A stretch of DNA of 64,000 nt from an uncultured Clostridia bacterium. GTDB taxonomy: Bacteria; Bacillota; Clostridia; Christensenellales; Borkfalkiaceae. Below, piece by piece: positions 48,767-56,865 of this stretch. Under the pieces are notes generated by a model, which saw only the letters and a program-made list of their open reading frames with translations, was not told where the DNA came from and made no database searches. Where the stretch lies: the NCBI GenBank assembly GCA_947625095.1, contig CANQMX010000004.1, forward strand, positions 35,505-99,504, given 5' to 3'. The first letter of the stretch is position 1. Each line of letters opens with the position of its first letter. The position numbers and the translations under genes are program-made.

Positions 48767-49896
48767 TGGACCGCCTCCGCGACGGCGTGCGCCGAGGCGA
48801 ACGCCCAATGGAGATTGTAGCCCCCGCATTCGCCGTCCACGTTGAGGATCTCGCCCGCAAAATACAAGTTTTGTTGTAATTTGCTCATGAGGCCGCCGTC
48901 GACCTCTTGAAGCGGGATGCCGCCGCGGGTGACCTGCGCGTAGTCAAAGCCCAGCGTGCCCGTGACTTCGAGGGGGAAATTTTTGATAAAAAACGACAAT
49001 GTATTGCAATTTTCGCGCGAAAGGCGGGCGACTTGCCGCGCGAGCGCGGCGTGCAAAACGCACAAAAGATCGCCCTCGTCGCGTAAACTGTCAAGGCGGG
49101 AGGCGGGCACTTCGGGCAGCAGATCGAGGCGCAGGATATCCCCCTTTTGGGCGAACGACGAGGCGCGGAACACCGCGTCGCCCGAGACGCCGCTCTCCGT
49201 AAAGAGCACGTCGCCGCGGAAGGAGACGACGGGCTTATTTGCCCTCTCCACGGTGAGGAGGGCGTCGACGCGCACCCCTTTTAGCCCGCGGACTGCCGAG
49301 GGCGGCGTGCGCAGTTGCACGAGGGCGGGAGAAAGCGGCGTCAGCGTGTGCCCGAACGATTGCGCGAGCGCGTACGCCGAGCCGTCCGTGCCGAAGTTCT
49401 TTGCCGCCTTGCCGCCCGCAGCCAATACGACTGCGTCCGCCTGCATCTGTCCCTCCCCCCATTCGACGGAAAAGGACGCCGTTTTTTGATAATATGTGAG
49501 ATTTTTCACCTGTGCGCCGAGACATATGCGCACGCCGAGACGGGCAAGTTCGCGGCGGAAGAGGTCGGTGACGGAGGAGGCCTGACGGGAGGCGGGATAC
49601 ACCCTGCCGCGGGCGTCGGGCAGGAAAATGCCGCCCATGCCCTCCAAAAATGCGACGGCATCCGCCGCCCCGAACGAGGCGAGGATGTGCGAAAGTTGGG
49701 GCTTATCGTCGGTAAAATAGTGCTCCGCGCCCATGTTGAGGTTGGTCACGTTGCCCTGCCCGTTGCCGCTTGCCGAAAGTTTGCGGCCGAGGCGCGCGCC
49801 GCGCTCCAAAATTGTGACTTCGTGCCCCGCGCGGGCGAGGAGCACCGCGCTTGCCATTCCCGCGGCGCCGCCGCCGATCACTGCGATTTTTTTCAT
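48763..49896 (-). CDS. HI0933/BaiN-like flavoprotein
   Basis: 377 residues. FAD motif AVIGGGAAGMASAVLLARAG at the N-terminus, the family motif LGRKLSASGNGQGNVTN near 37-53, VLAAGGKAAKNFGTDG and the ending FAGEILNVDGECGGYNLHWA that closes the FAD site. The family includes BaiN, linked to bile-acid conversion, but most members are uncharacterised. The ATG at 49896 lies 6 bases after a TATGAT -10 box, so the transcript is probably leaderless; a frame 5 codons longer starts inside that box. Confidence 0.9.
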   Translation of the reverse strand: MKKIAVIGGGAAGMASAVLLARAGHEVTILERGARLGRKLSASGNGQGNVTNLNMGAEHYFTDDKPQLSHILASFGAADAVAFLEGMGGIFLPDARGRVYPASRQASSVTDLFRRELARLGVRICLGAQVKNLTYYQKTASFSVEWGEGQMQADAVVLAAGGKAAKNFGTDGSAYALAQSFGHTLTPLSPALVQLRTPPSAVRGLKGVRVDALLTVERANKPVVSFRGDVLFTESGVSGDAVFRASSFAQKGDILRLDLLPEVPASRLDSLRDEGDLLCVLHAALARQVARLSRENCNTLSFFIKNFPLEVTGTLGFDYAQVTRGGIPLQEVDGGLMSKLQQNLYFAGEILNVDGECGGYNLHWAFASAHAVAEAVQ

Positions 49897-49902
49897 ATTC
49901 TT

Positions 49903-49931
49903 ATCATACACGACGGGAAAAATTTTGTCAA
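49903..49931 (-). promoter_or_regulatory. Promoter of the flavoprotein pair, leaderless geometry
   Basis: TTGACA (49931-49926), 17 bases, TATGAT (49908-49903), six bases to the ATG. Back to back with the next promoter. Confidence 0.85.
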
Positions 49932-49935
49932 TGGA

Positions 49936-49964
49936 TTGACAGGTGCGCTTTTTCGTGATAAAAT
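49936..49964 (+). promoter_or_regulatory. Promoter of the DUF1508 membrane protein gene
   Basis: TTGACA (49936-49941), 17 bases, TAAAAT (49959-49964). Confidence 0.88.
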
Positions 49965-50005
49965 ATAGTCAAATTTTGATAATTTATATAAAAAGGAGAA
50001 ACTCA

Positions 50006-51070
50006 ATGAATCTTTTGAGCGCCGTAACCCAATTTATCAGAGAAAATTTGCCGCTCGTCATCGTGCTTGCGGTCATCCTTGTGCTCATCATCGCCCTCGT
50101 CATTGCGATGATCGTGATGAGCGCGAAGAACAAGAAGGCCGCCGCCGAAGAGGGCGCTCAGGAGCCTTCCGCCGAGGAAGCGACGCCCGCGGAGGCGCAG
50201 GAACAGCCCGAAGAGGCCGCACCCGTTGCCGAAGAAGCCGCCGAACAGCCCGCAGAACAGCCCGTAGAACAACCCGCGCCCATTCCCGCGCCCGTTTCGG
50301 AAGAGCCTGCGGAAGAACCCGTAGAACAGCCCGCAGAAGAGCCTGCGCCCGTGGAGGAAGCCGCCGAGGCTGCTCCCGTTGAAGAAGTCAAGGAAGAGGC
50401 GGAAGAGGCCGCGCCCGCGGAGGAAACCGCAGAAGAGCCTGCGCCCGCGGAGGAAGGAAAGGAAGAGGCTACGGAACAGCCCACAGAAGAGACCAAGGAA
50501 GAGGCCGCTCCCGCAGAAGAGACCAAGGAAGAGGCCGCTCCCGCAGAGGAAAAGGAGGAAGAAGTGAAGAAGACAGAAAAACCCGCGGCGGCGAAGAAGC
50601 CCGCCGCCAAGGCCGCAGCGAAGCCCGCAGCGGCAAAGAAACCCGCCGCCAAGCCTGCGGCAAAGCCCGCCGCAAAACCCGCGGCAGCAGCGGCTGCAGC
50701 CGCACCCAAGAAGCCCGAAGCGCCCAAGGTTTCCGCCGCGAACGGAAAGTGGGTCGTCCGCCCCGAGGGCGACAAGTGGGTATTCGAACTTGTGGCGAGC
50801 AACGGCGAAAAGATGATCGTCAGCGGCCGCGCTTACGGCACGGCGCAGAGCGCGAAGAGCGGAATTCAGACCTACCGCAGCAACATCGAGGCGGGCAACC
50901 TTGCCGTCGTCGAAGTGAAGAGCGGCGACTTTATCTTCCGCCTCTCCGACGCCCGCGGCAATCCCCTTGCCAACAGCTCCTCCTACCGCACCCGCTCGGG
51001 CTGCGAGAGCGCGATGGAATCCACCAAGCGCTGGGGCGCGTCCGATGTGGTGGAAATTATCAAGGAATAA
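50006..51070 (+). CDS. Membrane-anchored protein with acidic and H1-like tails and a DUF1508 pair
   Basis: 354 residues, function unknown. One membrane helix (16-39), then about 160 residues rich in Glu, Ala and Pro with the repeat EEAAPAEETKEEAAPAE, then about 45 residues of KPAAKPAAAKK type as in histone H1 or TolA-like linkers, and finally (about 255-350) two DUF1508/YegP-type repeats (VFELVASNGEKMIVSGRAYG and FIFRLSDARGNPLANSSSYR). AAAAGGAGAAACTCA precedes the ATG. The acidic-to-basic charge switch between membrane and globular end is striking. Confidence 0.87.
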   Translation: MNLLSAVTQFIRENLPLVIVLAVILVLIIALVIAMIVMSAKNKKAAAEEGAQEPSAEEATPAEAQEQPEEAAPVAEEAAEQPAEQPVEQPAPIPAPVSEEPAEEPVEQPAEEPAPVEEAAEAAPVEEVKEEAEEAAPAEETAEEPAPAEEGKEEATEQPTEETKEEAAPAEETKEEAAPAEEKEEEVKKTEKPAAAKKPAAKAAAKPAAAKKPAAKPAAKPAAKPAAAAAAAAPKKPEAPKVSAANGKWVVRPEGDKWVFELVASNGEKMIVSGRAYGTAQSAKSGIQTYRSNIEAGNLAVVEVKSGDFIFRLSDARGNPLANSSSYRTRSGCESAMESTKRWGASDVVEIIKE

Positions 51071-51082
51071 CAAAGTATGCGA

Positions 51083-51112
51083 AAAGAGCGGCCTTCGAGC
51101 CGCTCTTTTTTT
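51083..51112 (+). terminator. Terminator of the DUF1508 protein gene
   Basis: Stem AAGAGCGGC/GCCGCTCTT followed by a T-run. Confidence 0.9.
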
Positions 51113-51130
51113 GTGGGGAAGAAAATTTGA

Positions 51131-51161
51131 GTGCCGCCGCGCTCTCAGAGCGCGGCGGCAC
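51131..51161. repeat. 15-bp palindrome after mrp
   Basis: Arms 51131-51145 and 51147-51161 are perfectly complementary with one central base; it lies 19 bases past the mrp stop. Confidence 0.7.
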
Positions 51162-51179
51162 GACCGTGAAAAAGCCCCT

Positions 51180-52025
51180 TTATGCCTTATAATTGCCGAT
51201 CTCGCGAGATTTGAGGATCTCCGCAAAGATGGCGGAAAGGCAATCGGTATCCGCCTCCTCGATGCGCCCCTCGTCGGCAAGGCGAGCCGTGGCGGCGTCG
51301 AGCGGGATGCGGGCATAGGCGGGCGCGCCGCACGTTTTGGCAAGTTCCCCCGCCTTGCTCGCGCCGAAAATTTCGTGCTCCGCGCCGCACAACGGGCACT
51401 TGAAGTAGCTCATGTTCTCCGCGACGCCCAAAATGGGGACGCTGAGCATCTTCGCCATGTTGATAGCCTTCCCCACGATCATGCCGACGAGGTCCTGCGG
51501 CGTGGTGACGACGACCGCGCCCGAGAGCGGGATGCTCTGGAACACCGTGAGGGGCACGTCGCCCGTGCCCGGGGGCATATCGATGAAGAGGATATCGAGC
51601 TCGTCCCAAATAACGTCCGTCCAGAATTGCAGCGCCGCCCCCGCGATGAGCGCGCCCCGCCACACGACGGGGTCATCGGCGTGCTCCAGAAGGCAGTTCA
51701 TCGACATCATTTTGACGCCGCTCTTGGAGAGAACGGGGTAGATGCCCTCCTCATCGCCGCGGGCGCGCTCTTCTACGCCGAAGGCGCGGGGGATGGAAGG
51801 GCCGGTGACGTCGGCGTCGAGAACGCCCACCCTCAGCCCCATGGCCGCCGCCCGCACGGCAAGCAGGGAGGTGACGAGGGATTTCCCCACGCCGCCCTTT
51901 CCGCTCGCGACGGCGACGACGCGCTTTATCCGCGTGCCCGCGTGGGGCGGTTTGATGAAGGAATTTTTGTCGCGCGAGGCGCAGTTTGACCCGCAGCTCG
52001 AACAATCATGCGTGCAATTTGCCAT
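51180..52025 (-). CDS. mrp: Mrp/NBP35-type iron-sulfur carrier ATPase
   Basis: 281 residues. A Cys cluster at the N-terminus (CTHDCSSCGSNC, 4-15), deviant Walker A SGKGGVGKS near 41-49, DMPPGTGD near 148 and the shared-cluster CPLC near 210. Family members hold and hand over [4Fe-4S] clusters to target proteins. SD AAGGAG. It follows the ABC exporter genes by 29 bases and may be read from the same promoter. Confidence 0.93.
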   Translation of the reverse strand: MANCTHDCSSCGSNCASRDKNSFIKPPHAGTRIKRVVAVASGKGGVGKSLVTSLLAVRAAAMGLRVGVLDADVTGPSIPRAFGVEERARGDEEGIYPVLSKSGVKMMSMNCLLEHADDPVVWRGALIAGAALQFWTDVIWDELDILFIDMPPGTGDVPLTVFQSIPLSGAVVVTTPQDLVGMIVGKAINMAKMLSVPILGVAENMSYFKCPLCGAEHEIFGASKAGELAKTCGAPAYARIPLDAATARLADEGRIEEADTDCLSAIFAEILKSREIGNYKA

Positions 52026-52054
52026 TTCTGTTTCTCCTTAAATTTTTTGCAAAC

Positions 52055-53839
52055 CTATTTCTTTTGATTTAATTCGTAGTATCTGCCCTTTTTCGCCATC
52101 AATTCCTCGTGCGAACCTTGCTCGGCGATGCCCTTATCCGCGATGTACAGAATGCGGTCGGCCTTGCGGATGGTGGAAAGGCGGTGCGCCACGATGAACG
52201 CCGTCTTGCCCTCCAAAATGCGGTCGAGGGCGCTCTGGATGAGCAATTCGGTCTCCGAGTCGATGGCGCTCGTCGCCTCGTCCAAGATGACCACCTTGGG
52301 GTTCTTCAAGACGATGCGGGCAAAGGAGACGAGTTGCCGCTCCCCCGCCGAAAGCCCCTCGCCCCGCTCGCCGAGTTCGGCGTTATACCCCTCGGGGAAG
52401 CGCGCGGCGACGCGGTCGCAGTAGATCTTCTCCGCCGCCGCAATGCACTCCTCGTCGGAGGCGTTGGGCGTGCCGTAGCGGATATTTTCAAGAATTGTGC
52501 CCTTGAAGATGAACGGCTCCTGCATAAGTACCCCTATCTCGCGGCGGAGCGATTTTTGGGTGACGTCTCTCACGTCGTGCCCGTCCACCTTGACGCTCCC
52601 CGCGCCCACATCGTAAAAGCGCGTCAAGAGGTTGATGACCGTCGTCTTTCCCGCGCCCGTCGGGCCGACGAGGGCGATCTTCTCCCCCGCCTTTACATGA
52701 AGCGTGAAGTTTTCGAGGACGTTCACCCCCTCCTCGTAGCCGAACGTCACGCCCTCGAATTGCACCTCGCCGCGCACGTCCTTCAATTCCTCGGCATGGG
52801 GCTTATCGAGGAGGGCGACGGGGGCGTCCGCCGTCTCGTAGATGCGCTCCAAGTTGGCGGAGACCTGCGCAAACTGCTGCATGACGGCGGCAAGTTGCAG
52901 GAGCGGCTCGGAACACATGGAGGTGTAGAGCAAAAACGCAATCACCGTGCCCGCGATGGCGGCGTTGCCCGCAAAGGACAGGGTGAGCGCAACGGCGTAC
53001 ATGGCGAGGATGCCCGCGTTCCAGAAAAATTCGGAGGTGGGCGCGATGAGTTCGTTGCGGCGGACGATCTTCATCCACGTCGCCGCGCTGTCCTCTTGAA
53101 GGTCGCGGTAGATGGCGCGGTTGAACGCCGAGCGGTTGCCGCTCTTTATCACCTTTTCGCCCATGATGGACTCGACGATAAAGGCGTTGCGGTTGGAATT
53201 TTTCGCCCTGTGCTTGCGGAAGAGTTTGCGCACCGCCTTTTTGATGAGGAGCACGGTGACGGCGAGCGGCACGACGGCGGCATAGACGACGGCCGTCAGG
53301 AGCGGGCTGATACAGAGCAAAAACACCGTCGCGACGATAAGCTTCAGAATATCCACAATAAAGTTGAGCAAATATTCGGTAAAAAAGTCGGCGAGTTCGT
53401 TGATGTACTCGGTGACGCGGATGGAAATTTTGCCCGCGGGGCGGCTGTCGTAGTACTCAAAGGAGAGTTCCTGCAAGTGCAAAAACACCTCACGCCTGAG
53501 GTCTGCGATGATGCCGTGCCCGATGCTGCCCATGATGCGCTTGTGGAAGTAGGGCAACACCGACGTAATGACGCCCAGCACGCCGAGCGCGACGAGGTAT
53601 AAAACAAGGTCGCGGGTGCGCGCGCCGCCCTCCTCCATGGGGAGGACGTTGTTGACGACGAGACGGATGACGGCGGGCGGCACGAGGGCGGCGACCGACG
53701 AGGCGATGAGAAGCATCAGCGCCACCAAGAACAACTTTTTGCGCGGTGCGATGCGGGAGAGCAGCCGCTTCAAATACTTGACGTCCACCCTGTCCGAATT
53801 GAGTTCCTCATCCATAAAGTAGGTGTTGCGCTTGGTCAT
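52055..53839 (-). CDS. ABC exporter subunit with canonical ATPase site
   Basis: 594 residues: six-helix membrane domain (about 30-330) and an ATPase with Walker A GPTGAGKTT, Q-loop MQEPFIFKGTI, signature LSAGERQ, Walker B VVILDEATSAID and H-loop AHRLST. The catalytic Glu is present, but the signature is LSAGE in place of LSGGQ. Together with the partner upstream it forms a heterodimeric exporter of the TM287/288 or BmrCD kind. Its ATG overlaps the partner stop as ATGA. Substrate unknown; drug or lipid export is possible. Confidence 0.92.
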   Translation of the reverse strand: MTKRNTYFMDEELNSDRVDVKYLKRLLSRIAPRKKLFLVALMLLIASSVAALVPPAVIRLVVNNVLPMEEGGARTRDLVLYLVALGVLGVITSVLPYFHKRIMGSIGHGIIADLRREVFLHLQELSFEYYDSRPAGKISIRVTEYINELADFFTEYLLNFIVDILKLIVATVFLLCISPLLTAVVYAAVVPLAVTVLLIKKAVRKLFRKHRAKNSNRNAFIVESIMGEKVIKSGNRSAFNRAIYRDLQEDSAATWMKIVRRNELIAPTSEFFWNAGILAMYAVALTLSFAGNAAIAGTVIAFLLYTSMCSEPLLQLAAVMQQFAQVSANLERIYETADAPVALLDKPHAEELKDVRGEVQFEGVTFGYEEGVNVLENFTLHVKAGEKIALVGPTGAGKTTVINLLTRFYDVGAGSVKVDGHDVRDVTQKSLRREIGVLMQEPFIFKGTILENIRYGTPNASDEECIAAAEKIYCDRVAARFPEGYNAELGERGEGLSAGERQLVSFARIVLKNPKVVILDEATSAIDSETELLIQSALDRILEGKTAFIVAHRLSTIRKADRILYIADKGIAEQGSHEELMAKKGRYYELNQKK

Positions 53840-55653
53840 AATTCCGCCCTCCCGTAGGTGGAATCGTCGATCTGCCCGTCCTCCGTCTGCAGGCGGTAGA
53901 TGCCCGCAAACGCGCCGCCGAGGGCGATGAGCTCCTCCGCCGTGCCGCGCTCGATGACTTCGCCGTCGCGAAGATACAAAATTTCATCGCAGTCCATCAC
54001 CGAGGAGACGCGGTGCGCCGCGATAAGCAGGGTATGGTCGGGGCAGCGCGATTTGAGGGAGGCAAGCACCCGCTTTTCCGTCGCCATATCGAGGGCGGAG
54101 GAGGCGTCGTCCAGGATGAGCACGGGCGCGCCCTTCACAAAGGCGCGGGCAATGGAGAGACGCTGCTTCTGCCCGCCCGAAAGCCCCACGCCGCGCTCGC
54201 CCACGATGGTCTCGTAGCCGTCGGAGAGTTTTTCCACAAAGCGCGCCGCCTGCGCCGCCTCGGTCGCCTCCACGACGGTCTCCCTGTCGCAGTCGGGCTT
54301 AGTGAACGCCACGTTGGCGTCCACCGTGTTGGAGAAGAGAAAGACGTCCTGAAAGACGTAGGCATACTCCGCGCGGAGGGCGTCGAGGGGGTAGTCGCGG
54401 ATGTCCGCGCCGTCGAGGGTGATTTGCCCCGCCGTCACGTCGAACACGCGCGAAAGAGTTTTGAGGAGCGCCGATTTTCCGCTGCCCGTGCCCCCCATCA
54501 CCCCCACCTTCTTGCCGTAGGGGATGTCGAGGGAGATATTCTTCAAAATTTGCTTCTCGCCGAGGGTGAGGCTGACGTTTTCGAGGCGGATATGCGGCTT
54601 CGGAGAGGCGACGAGGGCGGAGGGAGCGTCGGGCACGGCGCTTTTTTCCGTCAAGAAGTGTTTGAGCCGCCCGCCCGAGACGAGTTGGTTCTGCATCATG
54701 AAGCACGCGCGGGAGATCTGCGTGATGTGGGAGATGATCTTGGTGACGTACGTCGTCGCCGCCGTCAGCGCGCCGAGGGCGATGTTGCCCGAGAGCACCA
54801 ACAGAACGGCGACCGCCACTGTGCCGACGTACCCCGCCTGCTGGAAGCCCGTAAAAATGCTGTTGTATTTGGAGGTGAGCCTCACCTGCGCCGTCGAAAG
54901 GTCGTAGATGTGCCTGTTTTTCTCGTCGAATTTTGCAATTTCCGTCTCCTCGGCGGCAAAGGAGCGCACGATGCGCACGGCGTCGATGTTCTCCTGCACG
55001 GTGAGGTTGAGTTCGGAATACCCCTCTCGGATGGCGCGGAAGAGCTTGCGCGACTGCGAGAGATATTTTATGAGCGATAAAATAAAGAGGGGCGCGATGG
55101 CGAGGGGGACGAAGAGAAGCCGCCAATCGAACGCCGTCAGCACCGAGACGGAAAAGAAAATCATGACGACGGAATCAAAGAGGTTCATGAGGTTGCGCGA
55201 GTACATCTCCTTGAAGATGATGTTGTCGCGGTTCATGGTGGTGAGCAGTTCCCCCATGTTGTAGCGGGAGATGGTCTCGCCGTCGAGTTCCAGAAGTTTT
55301 GCGTAGGTCTCGTCGCGCAGGGTGCACTCCATGCGGAGGCCGCACCACTGAAAGGTGACGTTTTTGCAGTACAAAAAGACGACGCGGGTGAGAAATACGC
55401 CGATAAAGATGAGGGCTAGATTTAAGAAGAGTTGCCACGACTGCGGCGCACCGAGTGCACCCGAATACAAAAAGGAGAGCGCCCCGCCCGTGGGTGCGGC
55501 GGGGTCATAGGCGAAGAGCTGATCGATGATGGCGGCGTCGATGAGCGGCAACGCGATATCGCAGAGAATGGCGATGAGGCTGAACGCCTTGGATAAAAGC
55601 GACAACGGAATGTACTTTTTCCAATATCTCAGCCCGAATTTGAAAGTTCCCAT
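53836..55653 (-). CDS. ABC exporter subunit with degenerate ATPase site
   Basis: 605 residues, six membrane helices (about 20-300). ATPase: Walker A GGTGSGKSA, Q-loop FQDVFLFSNTV, LSGGQKQRLS, Walker B VLILDDASSALD, H-loop AHRVSS. Asp replaces the catalytic Glu after Walker B, the mark of the degenerate site in asymmetric exporters. ATG 55653 follows GCGGAAAAAAGC after a short leader; the much longer frame upstream reads through repeat DNA and is not supported. Confidence 0.92.
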   Translation of the reverse strand: MGTFKFGLRYWKKYIPLSLLSKAFSLIAILCDIALPLIDAAIIDQLFAYDPAAPTGGALSFLYSGALGAPQSWQLFLNLALIFIGVFLTRVVFLYCKNVTFQWCGLRMECTLRDETYAKLLELDGETISRYNMGELLTTMNRDNIIFKEMYSRNLMNLFDSVVMIFFSVSVLTAFDWRLLFVPLAIAPLFILSLIKYLSQSRKLFRAIREGYSELNLTVQENIDAVRIVRSFAAEETEIAKFDEKNRHIYDLSTAQVRLTSKYNSIFTGFQQAGYVGTVAVAVLLVLSGNIALGALTAATTYVTKIISHITQISRACFMMQNQLVSGGRLKHFLTEKSAVPDAPSALVASPKPHIRLENVSLTLGEKQILKNISLDIPYGKKVGVMGGTGSGKSALLKTLSRVFDVTAGQITLDGADIRDYPLDALRAEYAYVFQDVFLFSNTVDANVAFTKPDCDRETVVEATEAAQAARFVEKLSDGYETIVGERGVGLSGGQKQRLSIARAFVKGAPVLILDDASSALDMATEKRVLASLKSRCPDHTLLIAAHRVSSVMDCDEILYLRDGEVIERGTAEELIALGGAFAGIYRLQTEDGQIDDSTYGRAEL

Positions 55654-55669
55654 GCTTTTTTCCGCATTT

Positions 55670-55698
55670 ATTGTATCACGTTTCGCGGCGGTTGACAA
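55670..55698 (-). promoter_or_regulatory. ABC exporter promoter
   Basis: TTGTCA (55698-55693), 17 bases, TACAAT (55675-55670). Confidence 0.85.
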
Positions 55699-55743
55699 AT
55701 GTTTGACGCGCGTTTCGCGCCGTTTCCCGCACGTTTGCCGCCC

Positions 55744-56000
55744 CGTCAAAGGCCTACCCCCTGTGGGGGGAGGCTCCGCCGCAGGCGGTGGTGGGGAGGT
55801 ATTCCTCATACCAAGCCTATCCCTCATACCGAGCCGTCAAAGGCCTACCCCCTGTGGGGGGAGGCTCCGCCGCAGGCGGTGGTGGGGAGGTATTCCTCAT
55901 ACCAAGCCTATCCCTCATACCGAGCCGTCAAAGGCCTACCCTCCTCGGGAGGGGAGGCTCCGCTGCAGGCGGTGGTGGGGAGGCGTTCCTCATACCGCCC
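55744..56000. repeat. 91-bp tandem repeat built on family B
   Basis: Units start at 55744, 55835 and 55926. Each has AAAGGCCTACCC, a small palindromic core (CCCCC-TGT-GGGGG twice, then CCTCC-TCG-GGAGG), GAGGCTCCGC and CAGGCGGTGGTGGGGAGG, then CTCATACC. The third unit has a changed core and diverges after about 75 bases. Confidence 0.9.
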
Positions 56001-56133
56001 CGCCCGCACTATTGTCTACCAAGGGCGGCACAAGGAGCATAGCGACGAAGTACACCCGCGCAGCGGAGGAGCGTATCTTGGGAAAGATTCTCTCACCCTG
56101 CGCCCGACGCGCAAAAGCGCGTCGGGCGCAGGG
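56001..56133. repeat. Family F element and a 17-bp palindrome
   Basis: 56001-56050 family F (CCCGCACTATTGTCTACC, AAGGGCGGCACAAG). 56096-56112 and 56117-56133 are perfect arms with loop AAAA, near remnants of family D flanks (GCGTATCTT, GGAATGAGG). Confidence 0.8.
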
Positions 56134-56210
56134 CTCGGAATGAGGAAGGACGACAGGGAAAAGGCCAAAAAGAAAGGCACGGGGAAATGAATTCCAAATC
56201 CAAAAAACGC

Positions 56211-56239
56211 TTGCAAATTTTGCGAGTTTCGGTTATACT
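56211..56239 (+). promoter_or_regulatory. SRP RNA promoter
   Basis: TTGCAA (56211-56216), 17 bases, TATACT (56234-56239). Confidence 0.85.
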
Positions 56240-56246
56240 AACTATG

Positions 56247-56495
56247 CTGTGATAGGCGGGGAGTTAGCGGTGCCCTGTATCTGCAATCCGCTATAGCAGA
56301 GCCGAACGCTTTTCTCGGTGTCATCCATGGAAGGCCGCGCGCAGTAAGGGTCGTTGATCACAAGGTCTCATGCAACGTATGCCCGCGAACCGTGTCAGGG
56401 TAGGGATACAGCAGCACTAAACGGTGTCCTGCGTGTGCCATGAGGTAGCTTTGTGGGAGGTACCTGCTACGCTACCGCTTCGGTGGATGTCAACA
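56247..56495 (+). ncRNA. ffs: SRP RNA, large Gram-positive type
   Basis: RNA of the signal recognition particle. The 5' part has GGCGGGGAGTTAGCGGTGCC and the Alu-type domain seen in Bacillus scRNA. Helix 8 is recognisable: GTGTCAGG, then GTA-GGGA-TAC as stem and loop, then AGCAGCACTAA. The tetraloop is GGGA where GGAA is usual; it still fits GNRA. The 3' boundary is approximate. Confidence 0.9.
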
Positions 56496-56499
56496 AAAA

Positions 56500-56814
56500 A
56501 AGCCCTCACAGTTTTTTTATTTCGCAAAAAATCTTTTTCCGCGAAAAATATTTTTTGCGAAGAATGTAACGCGTTTGGGATATTTTCCCTATCTCAATAT
56601 TCGCTTATCTCAACATTAAGCCGCAAGTATGCGGCAAATTGTGTGCGCTACCGCAAAAGCGTGGTTTTGCTCCGCGCAGAGCGCCGCCGTGCAATAGCTC
56701 GACGGCGCGACAGCACCCCTCCCTCTGTATCCCCCTCCCCTGAGGGGCGGGGGATACAGGGGGAGGAATAAAAATATTTTTTGCGCCGCGGCTCGAAGAG
56801 CCGCGGCGCAAAAA
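56500..56814. repeat. Region between SRP RNA and M18: AT-rich stretch, family A element, palindrome
   Basis: 56505-56640 is AT-rich without a gene. 56714-56767 is family A with core CCCC-TGA-GGGG. 56778-56794 and 56798-56814 form a 17-bp palindrome with TTTTT/AAAAA ends and loop GAA, a possible terminator for the M18 gene. Confidence 0.7.
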
Positions 56815-56865
56815 TTCTATTGTCTAAATCCCTATTTCATAAACGCCAAAAGGCTTGCGGGCTTT

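Noticed and set aside
50003..51343. Long Gly/Arg-rich frames on the minus strand
   Set aside because: They are antisense to the low-complexity DUF1508 membrane protein gene, which has a promoter, ribosome-binding site and terminator on the plus strand.
55526..56216. Frames of 66-205 codons upstream of the ABC exporter
   Set aside because: They are translations of the 91-bp repeats and palindromes.
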